NCBI GenBank assembly: GCA_018223365.1
Contig: JAGTTP010000002.1
Span: forward strand, 434,001 to 498,000
Reading direction: 5' to 3'
DNA from: Clostridiaceae bacterium Marseille-Q4145
GTDB taxonomy: Bacteria; Bacillota; Clostridia; Lachnospirales; Lachnospiraceae
DNA: 64,000 nucleotides
Shown here: positions 16,911 through 25,815 of the stretch, in pieces
Layout of the letters: every line of letters starts with the position of its first letter
How positions within the stretch are numbered: position 1 is the stretch's first letter
Program-made: the position numbers and the translations under genes
Notes under the pieces: model-generated
Told to the model about the DNA's origin: nothing
Seen by the model: the letters and a program-made list of their open reading frames with translations, nothing else
Databases searched by the model: none

Positions 16911-18362
16911 CTACCAGCCAATCAGCCAGGAGTAGATTCCTTCGTATTTATATCTGGATGCATCCCATGAGAAATCTTTCTTCATACCACGTTCTACCAT
17001 CTCGTCCCATTCTTTGCGGTGTACGAAATAAGTATATTTTGCGTAGTTGATGACTTCCATCATATCCCACGGATTGTAATTGGTAAAGGAGAATCCGGTT
17101 CCTTTGCCTTCATACTCATTGTAGGGTTCTACGGTATCCTTCAGGCCGCCGGTCTCACGCACAATCGGAAGAGTTCCATACCGAAGGGAAATGAGCTGGG
17201 TCAGGCCACAGGGTTCAAATGCCGACGGCATGAGGAACGCATCTGCTGCCGCATACAACTTGTGGGACATCTCGTCTGCATAATAAATATTGGCAGATAC
17301 TTTATCCGGATATTTCCATGCATAGTGCCGGAACATATTCTCATACCGCTCGTCTCCGGTACCAATCACCACAAACTGGGTATTATCATCCACGATCTGT
17401 TCCATCACTTCCGCAATCAGGTCGAGACCCTTCTGATCCGTCAGGCGGGAAATGAGACCGATGATCATCTTATTCTCATCTACCGTCAGGCCCAGTGCTT
17501 CCTGCAGGGCTCTCTTGTTGGCTGCTTTGCCCTTCTTAAAATCTTTGATGGAATAATGATCCTGGATCTTCGCGTCGGTCTCCGGATTCCAGATATCATA
17601 GTCGATACCATTGACAATTCCTCTAAGATCCATATGTCTTGCGGACAACAGGCCATCCATTCCCTCGCCGTACTCCGGTGTCTGGATCTCCTGGGCATAG
17701 GTTTCACTGACTGTCGTGATATAATCCGCGTACACCAGTCCGCCTTTGAGCATATTGGCATCCCGCTTGTACTCCAGCTTATCCGGTGTAAATACATAAT
17801 CCGGCAGACCGGTCAGACCCTTCATGGTCTCGATATCCCAGATACCCTGGAATCTTAAGTTATGGATGGTCATGACCGTCTTGATACCCTGATAAAATTC
17901 ACCGGCTGCGAACTCCGTCTTCAGATAAACCGGAATCAGTCCGGTCTGCCAGTCATGGCAGTGGATCAGATCCGGGCGGAATCCAACGATGGGAAGAATG
18001 GATAATACCGCCTTATCAAAGAAGGCAAATTTTTCAATATCTGTCCTAAAATCCCCATAGGGTCTGGAGCCGCCAAAATACACCAGGTTGTCAATGAAAT
18101 AGAAGGTAACCCCTTCATATTCATACGTCATGACACCTACGTGGGCACCTGGATTATAAGAACCGGTTCCCATATAAAAATGTGTGATATACTTAAAATT
18201 ATTCCTGAACTCATCCGGTATACAGGTATAATTCGGTATTACCACACGCACATCCCACTCATCCTTATTAAATCCCTTTGGCAGCGCTCCACATACGTCC
18301 GCAAGTCCCCCTGTTTTGATAAACGGCACGCATTCGGAAGCCGCAAATAATATTTTCTTCAT
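16911..18362 (-). CDS. glgA: Glycogen synthase (ADP-glucose type, GT5)
   Basis: Transfers glucose from ADP-glucose to growing alpha-1,4-glucan. The 483-aa protein has the N-terminal ADP-glucose motif KTGGL at residues 16-20, the acceptor region HCHDWQTGLIPVYL near 132-145, and the C-terminal GT-B phosphate-binding segment PSAFEPCGLTQLISLRYGTLPIVRETGGL near 370-400. Length is typical (about 480). ATG 18362 follows GGGAGGGG. No glgB, glgC, glgD or glgP adjoins it, so the rest of the glycogen pathway is elsewhere. Confidence 0.95.
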   Translation of the reverse strand: MKKILFAASECVPFIKTGGLADVCGALPKGFNKDEWDVRVVIPNYTCIPDEFRNNFKYITHFYMGTGSYNPGAHVGVMTYEYEGVTFYFIDNLVYFGGSRPYGDFRTDIEKFAFFDKAVLSILPIVGFRPDLIHCHDWQTGLIPVYLKTEFAAGEFYQGIKTVMTIHNLRFQGIWDIETMKGLTGLPDYVFTPDKLEYKRDANMLKGGLVYADYITTVSETYAQEIQTPEYGEGMDGLLSARHMDLRGIVNGIDYDIWNPETDAKIQDHYSIKDFKKGKAANKRALQEALGLTVDENKMIIGLISRLTDQKGLDLIAEVMEQIVDDNTQFVVIGTGDERYENMFRHYAWKYPDKVSANIYYADEMSHKLYAAADAFLMPSAFEPCGLTQLISLRYGTLPIVRETGGLKDTVEPYNEYEGKGTGFSFTNYNPWDMMEVINYAKYTYFVHRKEWDEMVERGMKKDFSWDASRYKYEGIYSWLIGW

Positions 18363-18449
18363 ATAAGAGCCCCTCCCACAAGATAAGAAAATTCTGTTGT
18401 AAATATCATATCATAATCCGACTCATTTCAAAAGGGATTTTTCATTATT

Positions 18450-18494
18450 TTAAAGAAAATGGGCGGCAAAAATACAACGCAGAAGATGTATCAT
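18450..18494 (-). CDS. Possible 14-codon micro-ORF downstream of glgA promoter region
   Basis: ATG 18494 to TAA 18450 encodes 14 residues starting MIHLLRCIF, preceded by a strong AGGAGG site (18500-18505). It lies between the aldolase stop (18529) and the glgA start (18362), on the glgA strand. Only the ribosome-binding site supports it; a leader peptide for glgA is one guess, chance is another. Confidence 0.25.
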   Translation of the reverse strand: MIHLLRCIFAAHFL

Positions 18495-18528
18495 TCACAC
18501 CTCCTGCTACATATTCGTATTTTGCCTT

Positions 18529-19188
18529 TTACAAAGCTTCCACCGCCATGTGAAATTGTCTTGCCGAATTTGTAATAGCCGTAAAATCACCTGCTTCAGC
18601 ATTCTTTGCACTGACCAGATTACTACCAATTCCAAAACAGCAAATTCCTGCTTTCACAAAATCCTTAATACTCTCTGGTGTAACTCCTCCAACTGCAGAC
18701 ATAGGAATATGATGTAGTGGTCCCATCAGCGCTTTGATATATTCTACTCCCATCAACGCCGCCGGAAACAGCTTTACAATATCCGCCCCCGCCTGATATG
18801 CCATCACTATTTCGCTTGGTGAAAAGGCTCCAGGTATTGACACCATTCCAAATTCTCTTGTTTTTCGAATTACAGCTTCGTTTGTATTTGGTGAAATCAT
18901 GTAATCCGCTCCTGCCTGATATGCATCTTCTACATCTTTCTCCGTCAGCACTGTACCTGCTCCCAGACAAATTCTTTCTCCGAAACTCTTTTGAATTTTT
19001 CTCAGACTATTAAGCGTCTCTTCCCGCTTTATTTCGTCCGTATGATCAAATGTAATTTCCGCCATATTGACGCCGCCATCCAAAAGTGCCTGTATTACAT
19101 CTTCTATATTTTCCTGACTCACTCCACGGATAATCGCAATGATTTTATTTTGATAAATCATATCGAGAACTTTATCTCTTCCCATCAT
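18529..19188 (-). CDS. KDPG/KHG-family aldolase (Eda/DgoA type)
   Basis: A 219-aa class I TIM-barrel aldolase that would split a 2-keto-3-deoxy-6-phosphosugar acid (KDPG or KDPGal) into pyruvate and glyceraldehyde 3-phosphate. Visible are the strand with the general base, VNMAEITFDH (about residue 40), GAGTVLTEKDVEDAYQAGADYMISPN near 75-100, the Schiff-base lysine in ADIVKLFPA (about 138) and PMSAVGGVTPE near 160. It is the last gene of the sugar-acid operon that contains DgoK and a TRAP transporter, which points to KDPGal or a stereoisomer as substrate. ATG 19188 or 19185 follows GGGAGAAAG. Confidence 0.88.
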   Translation of the reverse strand: MMGRDKVLDMIYQNKIIAIIRGVSQENIEDVIQALLDGGVNMAEITFDHTDEIKREETLNSLRKIQKSFGERICLGAGTVLTEKDVEDAYQAGADYMISPNTNEAVIRKTREFGMVSIPGAFSPSEIVMAYQAGADIVKLFPAALMGVEYIKALMGPLHHIPMSAVGGVTPESIKDFVKAGICCFGIGSNLVSAKNAEAGDFTAITNSARQFHMAVEAL

Positions 19189-19203
19189 ATTACTTTCTCC
19201 CGA

Positions 19204-19884
19204 TTATTGCTTTCTTCTGTTTTCTTCCATCCTATGTATTGTTTCCTCCATATGTTTTCTCATATAGAGAGTAGCAAGTTCCACATCTCTTTCCTTCACA
19301 TATTTCAGAATATATTTATGATATTCCAGTCCAATATCTGGTCCAACACCCAAATTTACCTTTTCGTGATGTCGGATCAATGCTTTACTGATCGATTTTG
19401 TAATACGATATACAAATTCCTTTTTTGTTCCTTTTGCAAGCACTTCATGGAATTCATAATCCGCCGTATAAAACTCCTGCATATCCCCGCCACAATTTTT
19501 CATTCGGTTATAGCAGCTTTCCAGTTCCGCAATATCCCCTTCATCCGCATATTTTATAAAGAGGGCAATATTTCCGCATTCATAGTATTTACGATATTCC
19601 AGAATGCTGATGACATCTTCATACTCTACACAATCCAGTCCCAGATCCATATCATCCAGCATTCTCGGATCCTGCACATAGGTTCCGGATCCCTGAATAG
19701 AATACAGTACAGAAGCCGATTCCAGCCTGCTGATAGCCTGTCGAACAGCCACACGGCTGACACCCAGTTCTTCCCGCAATCTTGCTTCTGTATAAATGCG
19801 ATCTCCCGATCTCCATTCGTTCTTTTCTATCTTGTCTTTAATAAATGCGTAGACAATGTCTGTTGCCTTTTTTGTATATCCCAT
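19204..19884 (-). CDS. GntR/FadR-family (FCD domain) transcriptional regulator
   Basis: A 226-aa regulator. The N-terminal winged helix-turn-helix (residues 8-75) includes WRSGDRIYTEARLREELGVSRVAVRQAISRLESASVLYSIQGSGTYV, the GntR hallmark. The C-terminal all-helical FCD ligand domain follows (residues 90-220, with DYEFHEVLAKGTKKEF and a metal-ligand-like LEYHKYILKYVKERD). FCD regulators usually bind small acids, and position inside a sugar-acid operon suggests local control. The two palindromes at 26913-26936 and 26956-26980 upstream of the first gene are candidate operators. Confidence 0.9.
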   Translation of the reverse strand: MGYTKKATDIVYAFIKDKIEKNEWRSGDRIYTEARLREELGVSRVAVRQAISRLESASVLYSIQGSGTYVQDPRMLDDMDLGLDCVEYEDVISILEYRKYYECGNIALFIKYADEGDIAELESCYNRMKNCGGDMQEFYTADYEFHEVLAKGTKKEFVYRITKSISKALIRHHEKVNLGVGPDIGLEYHKYILKYVKERDVELATLYMRKHMEETIHRMEENRRKQ

Positions 19885-19902
19885 TGTTTACCTCTTTTAT
19901 GC

Positions 19903-21204
19903 TTATTGATGAGCAAAGCTCCTGCTCATTTTCTCTTCTGTATCAAAAGAGAGTTCCACTTCCCCCAAAATCTCGGCATCCTCCATCTGTTCATACTCCA
20001 TCTTCAGAGCTTCTGATACCCACACTTCATCCAGATTCAGCGTATTTTTAATTCTCATAACCTTTACTTTATCTTCCGCCAGCGAAGAGGTCAGCATAAT
20101 GGCTGTTTTTATTGCTTCCAGATCACTGTTCAAAATAACTGGCAATCTGGATGGACCGAGAATTCCCGCTGTAATAGAATTCGTATACATCACGCCTAAA
20201 TCCAAACCTCTCACACAGTCTACCGTCGTAATGTCTGCCATTCCAATTCCGGCTCCATTTCCGGCAGTTTCCGGCGTAGTCCCCAGAATTACAATCTGTT
20301 TTATCTGAATGGAATCAAAACCTTCATTCAAATAAGAACCAGGTCTTCCTGTTACATTCGGATCCATACCTTCTCCGCTGATGTTCTTTCCTATCTCGTC
20401 AATAACCAGCACATCTAGTTTCCGTGCTTTGATTTTGGGCATATTTTTCTTTGCCAGCTTCAATAATTCTTTATCACGCTCCATAATACATGCAGCCGGA
20501 ACTGCTTCCAAAATCATCGGTTCATCATATGCATTTTCCACAATTCCGATTCCGCCGATGATTGGAGCTTTCTCTAATATCAACTCTGCAGCTTCCGGAA
20601 GTGCCCACGGAAAATTTGCAAATCCTAGCTTATGGAGGCTCGCACAGCCTCTATGTTTACCAAGACCTATTGCAAGCATTTTCACCAGACCGCTTTCATG
20701 CTCTCCTTTAAAGTCCGCATGAGGCTTCACTTTATTCATAATGAATACACCATCAGACTCATACGCTTCTTTTGAAAAATACACAGGAAGCCCGCAGGAG
20801 AGGTTTCCCAGCTCTACAGTCTCCATGGAAGGTTCGAATGGCACTCCCATACTTTCCGGTGTAATACCCAGATGTGAAAGTACATCCAACTGCCCCTGCA
20901 TAGTACCTCCTCCATGGCTTCCCATGGATGGCACAATGAATGGTTTCGCTCCCTTTTCTTTCAAAAAATCCAAAATTGTCCGTAAAATTTCTACACTATG
21001 AGAAATTCCTCTGCTGCCAGCTGTTACCGCAATTTTTTTGCCTGCAAAATCTGTTTCACCAAACACATTTTCCAGTTGTTTTCTGGTTTCTTCCTGAATA
21101 TTTTCAATTCTACGCTTTTCAAAATTCTGACGTACTGCATACATTTTTGGAATTTTTATATCATCCAGAAGATTTCCAAAATTTACATTTATTTCACGTT
21201 TCAA
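19903..21204 (-). CDS. LarA-like nickel-pincer-cofactor-dependent isomerase (DUF2088)
   Basis: A 433-aa protein of the lactate racemase superfamily. Evidence: the N-terminal IAVTAGSRGISHSVEILRTILDFL segment (residues 58-81), GAKPFIVPSMGSHGGGTMQGQ (85-105) containing the superfamily's cofactor-loop histidine, and VKPHADFKGEHESGLVKMLAIGLGKHRG (about 165-192) with His and Lys residues expected at the active centre. Superfamily members racemise or epimerise 2-hydroxyacids through a nickel-pincer nucleotide made by LarB, LarC and LarE, none of which is in the window. The context suggests a sugar acid as substrate. It stops 3 nt after dgoK ends, within the operon. Confidence 0.75.
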   Translation of the reverse strand: MKREINVNFGNLLDDIKIPKMYAVRQNFEKRRIENIQEETRKQLENVFGETDFAGKKIAVTAGSRGISHSVEILRTILDFLKEKGAKPFIVPSMGSHGGGTMQGQLDVLSHLGITPESMGVPFEPSMETVELGNLSCGLPVYFSKEAYESDGVFIMNKVKPHADFKGEHESGLVKMLAIGLGKHRGCASLHKLGFANFPWALPEAAELILEKAPIIGGIGIVENAYDEPMILEAVPAACIMERDKELLKLAKKNMPKIKARKLDVLVIDEIGKNISGEGMDPNVTGRPGSYLNEGFDSIQIKQIVILGTTPETAGNGAGIGMADITTVDCVRGLDLGVMYTNSITAGILGPSRLPVILNSDLEAIKTAIMLTSSLAEDKVKVMRIKNTLNLDEVWVSEALKMEYEQMEDAEILGEVELSFDTEEKMSRSFAHQ

Positions 21205-21207
21205 CCT

Positions 21208-22221
21208 TTATACCTCTGCTTTCCGTAACCAAGCCTTCGCTACTGAAAATGCTCCTTTTGCAGATAACGGAATATGATCTTCCGCCTCATACGGACGAAC
21301 GCTTTCCAAAAGTTCATCCTCTTGCAATACATCCAACAATCCATTCAGGAAAGGTGCTTTTCCCGCTATAATTCCTTCCGCACCTTTTACTTCATCCTGC
21401 ATGCTTCGTAATGCTGCTGCATCATTATACAGTACAGTTCCCAAAAGATAACTGGATGCCCAGCTTCGCTCTTTCTTCTGTCCGGCACCAAACATCCGAT
21501 AAATTCTGGTAAGAAAAGCTGCCCGGCCAAAACCTTGCCTTTTCGCCGTCCGATAGCCTTCCAGTACTGCTTCCCGACAATAATCCTCTTTAGAAGCAAA
21601 TGTCCGCTCTACTGCATCTGCAAGAATCGTATTTTTACTCAACACTTCCAGAAGTTCTCCTGTCATCGAAGTCAGACATGCTGTTATTTCCTGCCGTTCA
21701 TTTACAAACACAAATTTTGTATGGGAGCCAGGCAACACAAAGACATATTTTTTTCCACATGGACAGTTCTCCAGGAGCGCAAGTGTTTCCACTTCTTCTC
21801 CTCTCATAATATCCATTCCATCCAAGCAATTCCAGTCTTTTATTGTATTTTTGAGTCCCCGGATAAAAAAGATCGGTACAGGACATAATTCTGGCATCTC
21901 TGCACGATATACATTTTCCACAAACTGTTTTGCCGAAACCGGAGCAGTCAAATGTGGAACTTCCAGAACTCCCACATTAGAAGTAATCATTCCTGAAGCA
22001 AACACTGCCTCTACCTGTTCAAAATCCGTCTTATTATTTTTCACCAGATTTTCCAGACATTTCCGTATTTCATTCTTTAGAAAAGTGTTTGTTCCACTCT
22101 TCGCTGTATCACGAACTCCGGCCTCACAACGCTCTATTCCCTCCAGTTCTCCAGAAATTGTCCAAAGATACGCTCTCGTATTTGTCGTTCCTGTATCCAA
22201 TGTAATCACATATGTTTTCAT
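21208..22221 (-). CDS. dgoK: 2-dehydro-3-deoxygalactonokinase
   Basis: Phosphorylates 2-keto-3-deoxygalactonate (or a stereoisomer) at C6, supplying the substrate for the downstream aldolase. The 337-aa protein has the N-terminal phosphate-binding motif LDTGTTNTRAYLW (residues 8-20), GMDIMRGEEVETL near 135-147 and FVLPGSHTKFVFV near 162-174, the typical DgoK triad. Length is normal (about 290-340). ATG 22221 has AAAGGA upstream and lies 17 nt after dctM. Together with the aldolase it indicates a De Ley-Doudoroff-like route. Confidence 0.88.
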   Translation of the reverse strand: MKTYVITLDTGTTNTRAYLWTISGELEGIERCEAGVRDTAKSGTNTFLKNEIRKCLENLVKNNKTDFEQVEAVFASGMITSNVGVLEVPHLTAPVSAKQFVENVYRAEMPELCPVPIFFIRGLKNTIKDWNCLDGMDIMRGEEVETLALLENCPCGKKYVFVLPGSHTKFVFVNERQEITACLTSMTGELLEVLSKNTILADAVERTFASKEDYCREAVLEGYRTAKRQGFGRAAFLTRIYRMFGAGQKKERSWASSYLLGTVLYNDAAALRSMQDEVKGAEGIIAGKAPFLNGLLDVLQEDELLESVRPYEAEDHIPLSAKGAFSVAKAWLRKAEV

Positions 22222-22238
22222 TATCTTTTCCTTTTCTT

Positions 22239-23522
22239 TTATCCCATCAATAATGAAGGAAGAGCCATGCTAAGCTGTGGAATTACCGTAATTAGAAGCT
22301 GAATCACCAACATCACCACCAGATATGGCATAATAGCTTTTGTAATTTTTTCCACACTCAAGCCGCTAATTCCACTTGCCACAAACAGATTCACTCCAAG
22401 AGGCGGTGTGCAGAAACCTATTGCCAGATTAGCAGTAAGCATAACTCCAAACTGAATCGGATCTACACCAAATCCTGTCACTACAGGCAGTAAAATCGGT
22501 GTCAGAATGATAATGGATGCTACAGTTTCCATAAACATACCCACAAAAATCAAAAATACATTGATCAGCAGCAAAATTACATATTTATTGGAAGAAATAC
22601 CCGAAATAAATCTTGCCAGATCATTCGGCACCTGCATTAACGTCAGAAGTCTTCCAAAAGTAGAAGCAAAAGCAACCAAACCCATGCAGGTAGCTGTAGT
22701 CTTCGTACTCTTTACGAAAGCATCCACCAATGTCTTCCAGGTCATTTCCCGATATACCACAAACCCGATAAAAATCGCATAAACTACGGAAATTGCAGCT
22801 GCTTCTGTCGGCGAAAAGAATCCACCATAAATGCCTCCCAATACAATGATCGGAGCTAAAATTGCCCAAATTCCATCTTTTGTTGCCACCAGTGCTTCCT
22901 TCAACTCAAACTTGTGAGCCTCACACTGAATATTTCTTTTGCTGTACAAAAATCTAGCCACTATACAGAAAGCAATAGAAAATAAAAGTCCCGGAATAAT
23001 TCCTGCCATAAATAAGGTACTGACAGAAGCCCCTGAAGAAATTCCATACATAACAAAAGGGATACTTGGCGGAATCAGAACTCCCACAATACCAGCCGCC
23101 GCTGCCAGACCGGTGCTGTAATCCTTCGGATACCCCCTCTTTTCCATTTCCGGAACCACATTTGATCCGATAGCCGCTACGGTTGCAGGACCTGAACCAG
23201 AAATTGCTGCAAAAAAAGTAGATGCTGCTACGGTTGCATAAGCCAGACTGGCCTTTACAGATCCCAGCCAGACATCAGCCATTCTGACAAGACGTTTAGA
23301 CAAACCGCCTGTATACATCAGATCTCCTGCCAGAATAAATAGTGGAATTGCAAGTAACGGATACGAACTTACCGCAGTTACAATCGAACGAACCTGCAGC
23401 ATCGGTGTTGCCGTTCCAAACAGTAAAATCGTCAATGCCGAAGACATGGCCAGTGAAATAGCAATCGGCATTCCGCACAATATCATAACCAACAAAGATA
23501 AAAACAGTACCGCTGCTCCCAT
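22239..23522 (-). CDS. dctM: TRAP transporter large permease subunit
   Basis: A 427-aa protein with about 12 transmembrane segments, the ion-coupled transport subunit of a tripartite ATP-independent periplasmic transporter. It shows the DctM features LPIALAMSSALTILLFG-like first helices, the reentrant loop AAISGSGPATVAAIGSNVVPEM (about residue 95-116) and IPPSIPFVMYGI (about 150-161). The start overlaps the dctQ stop (TAATG), so the two subunits are translationally coupled. It would import the sugar acid used by the operon. Confidence 0.93.
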   Translation of the reverse strand: MGAAVLFLSLLVMILCGMPIAISLAMSSALTILLFGTATPMLQVRSIVTAVSSYPLLAIPLFILAGDLMYTGGLSKRLVRMADVWLGSVKASLAYATVAASTFFAAISGSGPATVAAIGSNVVPEMEKRGYPKDYSTGLAAAAGIVGVLIPPSIPFVMYGISSGASVSTLFMAGIIPGLLFSIAFCIVARFLYSKRNIQCEAHKFELKEALVATKDGIWAILAPIIVLGGIYGGFFSPTEAAAISVVYAIFIGFVVYREMTWKTLVDAFVKSTKTTATCMGLVAFASTFGRLLTLMQVPNDLARFISGISSNKYVILLLINVFLIFVGMFMETVASIIILTPILLPVVTGFGVDPIQFGVMLTANLAIGFCTPPLGVNLFVASGISGLSVEKITKAIMPYLVVMLVIQLLITVIPQLSMALPSLLMG

Positions 23523-24004
23523 TATTTCGTCTCCTCTCCATTACGAATCAAATGAACTAAAATCTGCACGATTCTCACAATACTGCAGGCTGCCCCAACC
23601 GGTGTGGCCAGATACAGACTCCACATAGGATATTTAATCAACAGACCATATTTTCCCACTACCGAATTGTCAAACAACAGGCGAATGCCAAAAATAAAAA
23701 TATATGCAAATCCTGCAAGAGCCACCAGATAGCATAAAACACTTAATATCTTTTGTACTTTTTTCGGTAAAAGTCCGGTTACTGCTGTTACATTTACGTG
23801 CGAACCTGCCTTAAATCCAAAACTAATGGCAAACCATACAAACCATACAAATAAAAAAAGTACCAGATCTGATGCCCATGGAATTGCACTTTTAAAAACA
23901 TATCTCATGACCACATTAATTGCCATAAATGCAGTAAATATCATAAAAATTGCTACACAAGCGTACTTCTCGAAATTATCATTTAACCAGTGTATAAATT
24001 TCAT
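23522..24004 (-). CDS. dctQ: TRAP transporter small permease subunit
   Basis: A 160-aa protein with four transmembrane helices (about residues 15-33, 46-64, 86-106, 125-145), matching DctQ, which pairs with DctM. The segment VVMRYVFKSAIPWASDLVLFLFVWFVWFAIS is typical of the family. RBS AAGGAGG precedes ATG 24004. It lies between dctP and dctM in the usual P-Q-M order. Confidence 0.92.
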   Translation of the reverse strand: MKFIHWLNDNFEKYACVAIFMIFTAFMAINVVMRYVFKSAIPWASDLVLFLFVWFVWFAISFGFKAGSHVNVTAVTGLLPKKVQKILSVLCYLVALAGFAYIFIFGIRLLFDNSVVGKYGLLIKYPMWSLYLATPVGAACSIVRIVQILVHLIRNGEETK

Positions 24005-24057
24005 TTCTGCCTCCTTGTTTTTATCGGCTGCCGCCAGATGCGGCAGCCGTTTAAGGA

Positions 24058-25092
24058 CTATTTCTGAGCTGCTTCTACTGCTGCTGTAAATTCATCATAA
24101 ACATCTGCGCCTACAATTTCTCTATACTTCTGCAGTGTAGGCTGAGCCGCTTCGATAAATTTCTGTTTTTCTTCATCTGTAAGCTTGGTTACCACACAGC
24201 CTGCTGCTTCCATCTCTTCCAACTCTTCTGGTTCTTCCTTTTCTACCAGCTCCATCTGATAATTATAAGCTTCTTTAAACGCATCATTGATAATCGTCTG
24301 CTGTTCTTCGGAAAGGCTGTTCCAGAAATCTACCGTAACCACTGGAACGTACGCGGTAAATACATGGTCAGAAATGGTAATATACTTCTGGACCTCATAG
24401 AACTTCTGGGAATAAATATGTGCAATCGGATTTTCCTCTCCATCAAATACACCTGTACTTAAATTGGTATACAGTTCTGAGAATGGAGAGCCCTCAGCAG
24501 AGCACCCCAAGCTATTCCAGAAATCCACATGCGCCTGCACCTGCATGGTACGAAGTTTCATTCCATTTAAATCTTCCGGCTGATGAATCTCTTTTTTGTT
24601 GTTGGTAAGCTGGCGCATTCCATTTTCCATGTAGCCCAATCCGTGCAGTCCGGATGCTTCCAGATCATCCAGTTCTTTCTGCCCCCATTCTCCATTCAAT
24701 ACCGCCCAGGCTGTCTCTCTGTTTGGATATACATACGGAAGTTCAATCAGGCTCATGGACGGTAATTCTTCTGTTAAATAAGAACTTGGCGAAACTGCCA
24801 TGGTAAGATCACCTGTCTTCACACCTTCAATCATTTCTCCATCTGACCCAAACTGCTGAGCAGGATAAATTTCCACCTGGAACTGTCCTGTTCCTTCTAC
24901 AATCTCTTTAAATTTTTCTATCGCACGATGCATATGATAAGTCTCACTTGCTCCATGTGCAATCTTCAAAGTAATTACCCCATCTGTAGATGCATTCGCA
25001 CTTCCTCCATCAGAGCTTCCTCCACAACCTGTCATTCCTAATACCATTGCTGCTGTCACTGCTGTTACTACAAATTTTTTAAATACCTTCAT
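24058..25092 (-). CDS. dctP: TRAP transporter substrate-binding lipoprotein (DctP type)
   Basis: A 344-aa extracytoplasmic solute receptor. Residues 1-23 are a lipoprotein signal (KKFVV...AAMVLGMTGC, lipobox Cys23), so it is anchored outside the membrane. The mature part begins with a low-complexity Gly/Ser linker and contains the family pattern LKIAHGASETYHMHRAIEKFKEIVE, then MKLRTMQVQAHVDFWNSLGCSAEGSPFSELYTNLSTGVFDGEENP, which holds the arginine that clamps the ligand carboxylate. ATG 25092 is chosen for the signal peptide and the GGGGGT site. It supplies substrate to DctQM. Confidence 0.93.
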   Translation of the reverse strand: MKVFKKFVVTAVTAAMVLGMTGCGGSSDGGSANASTDGVITLKIAHGASETYHMHRAIEKFKEIVEGTGQFQVEIYPAQQFGSDGEMIEGVKTGDLTMAVSPSSYLTEELPSMSLIELPYVYPNRETAWAVLNGEWGQKELDDLEASGLHGLGYMENGMRQLTNNKKEIHQPEDLNGMKLRTMQVQAHVDFWNSLGCSAEGSPFSELYTNLSTGVFDGEENPIAHIYSQKFYEVQKYITISDHVFTAYVPVVTVDFWNSLSEEQQTIINDAFKEAYNYQMELVEKEEPEELEEMEAAGCVVTKLTDEEKQKFIEAAQPTLQKYREIVGADVYDEFTAAVEAAQK

Positions 25093-25110
25093 ATTGTACC
25101 CCCACAATTT

Positions 25111-25788
25111 TTAAATCCGGCCAAACTTTGCCAACAGTTCGTCCACACCTGCACCCTTCAGGATTTCTTTTCTAGTTTCAATCTCTTTATCTGCCTGTTC
25201 TCTTGCAATAGGATATATCTCTGCAAGTCGATTATACGGAACTACAGCAACACCAATCTCATCAGCTACAATCAAATCACCCGGATTTACAATAACGCCT
25301 CCACAGCACACCGGTACATTGATTTCTATCGGTTCTTTTCGTCCTGAATATGCAGTATGTGCCGCTCTTGGTCCGCTTACTTTCGCAGTAATAGGAAACT
25401 CCAGCATCTTTGCTTCATCCGTATCTCGACAACTTCCGTCAATAACTGCACCTACCACACCTGCATTTTTAGCGATACCGGACATCAGTCCTCCCCAAAT
25501 AGAAGTCTCTGTCTCACCAAATGCATCAATTACTACGACATCTCCCGGTTTCACCAGTTCAAATACTCTCAGACAATCTACAATATCACCAGCTGTCAAT
25601 TTTACAGTAATTGCAGGTCCGATAATTTTCTTATCTGCTGCTTTTGGTTTCATATCATGCCGCATTACCTGATCACGTTCCATTGCATCTCCAACTACAC
25701 AGGATATAGAATAGACATCCTCCATCTCGCGGAAAGGTTTTACCAGATTCTCGTCAATCTCCGGTCTCGGATTTACAATACACTTCAT
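25111..25788 (-). CDS. RraA-family protein (HMG/CHA aldolase-like)
   Basis: A 225-aa protein of the RraA fold, a group that includes 4-hydroxy-4-methyl-2-oxoglutarate/4-carboxy-4-hydroxy-2-oxoadipate aldolases and regulators of RNase E. The aldolase-type metal/substrate motif is present: GGLMSGIAKNAGVVGAVIDGSCRDTDE (residues about 98-124) keeps the G-x-x-x-A and R-D elements, and the segment VVNPGDLIVADEIGVAVVP is conserved. In this operon a retro-aldol or oxaloacetate-decarboxylase role on a keto-acid intermediate is more plausible than RNase regulation. The reaction is inferred. Confidence 0.8.
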   Translation of the reverse strand: MKCIVNPRPEIDENLVKPFREMEDVYSISCVVGDAMERDQVMRHDMKPKAADKKIIGPAITVKLTAGDIVDCLRVFELVKPGDVVVIDAFGETETSIWGGLMSGIAKNAGVVGAVIDGSCRDTDEAKMLEFPITAKVSGPRAAHTAYSGRKEPIEINVPVCCGGVIVNPGDLIVADEIGVAVVPYNRLAEIYPIAREQADKEIETRKEILKGAGVDELLAKFGRI

Positions 25789-25815
25789 AACTTTCTTCTC
25801 CTTCTCTCATAACGT

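Noticed and set aside
16468..16921. Short ORFs of 77 and 82 codons in the hairpin region
   Set aside because: No ribosome-binding sites, one lies in a large hairpin, and neither resembles a known family.
18991..20016. 341-codon plus-strand frame opposite the GntR and aldolase genes
   Set aside because: Antisense shadow rich in Phe/Ile/His, typical of the complement of Lys/Glu-rich genes.
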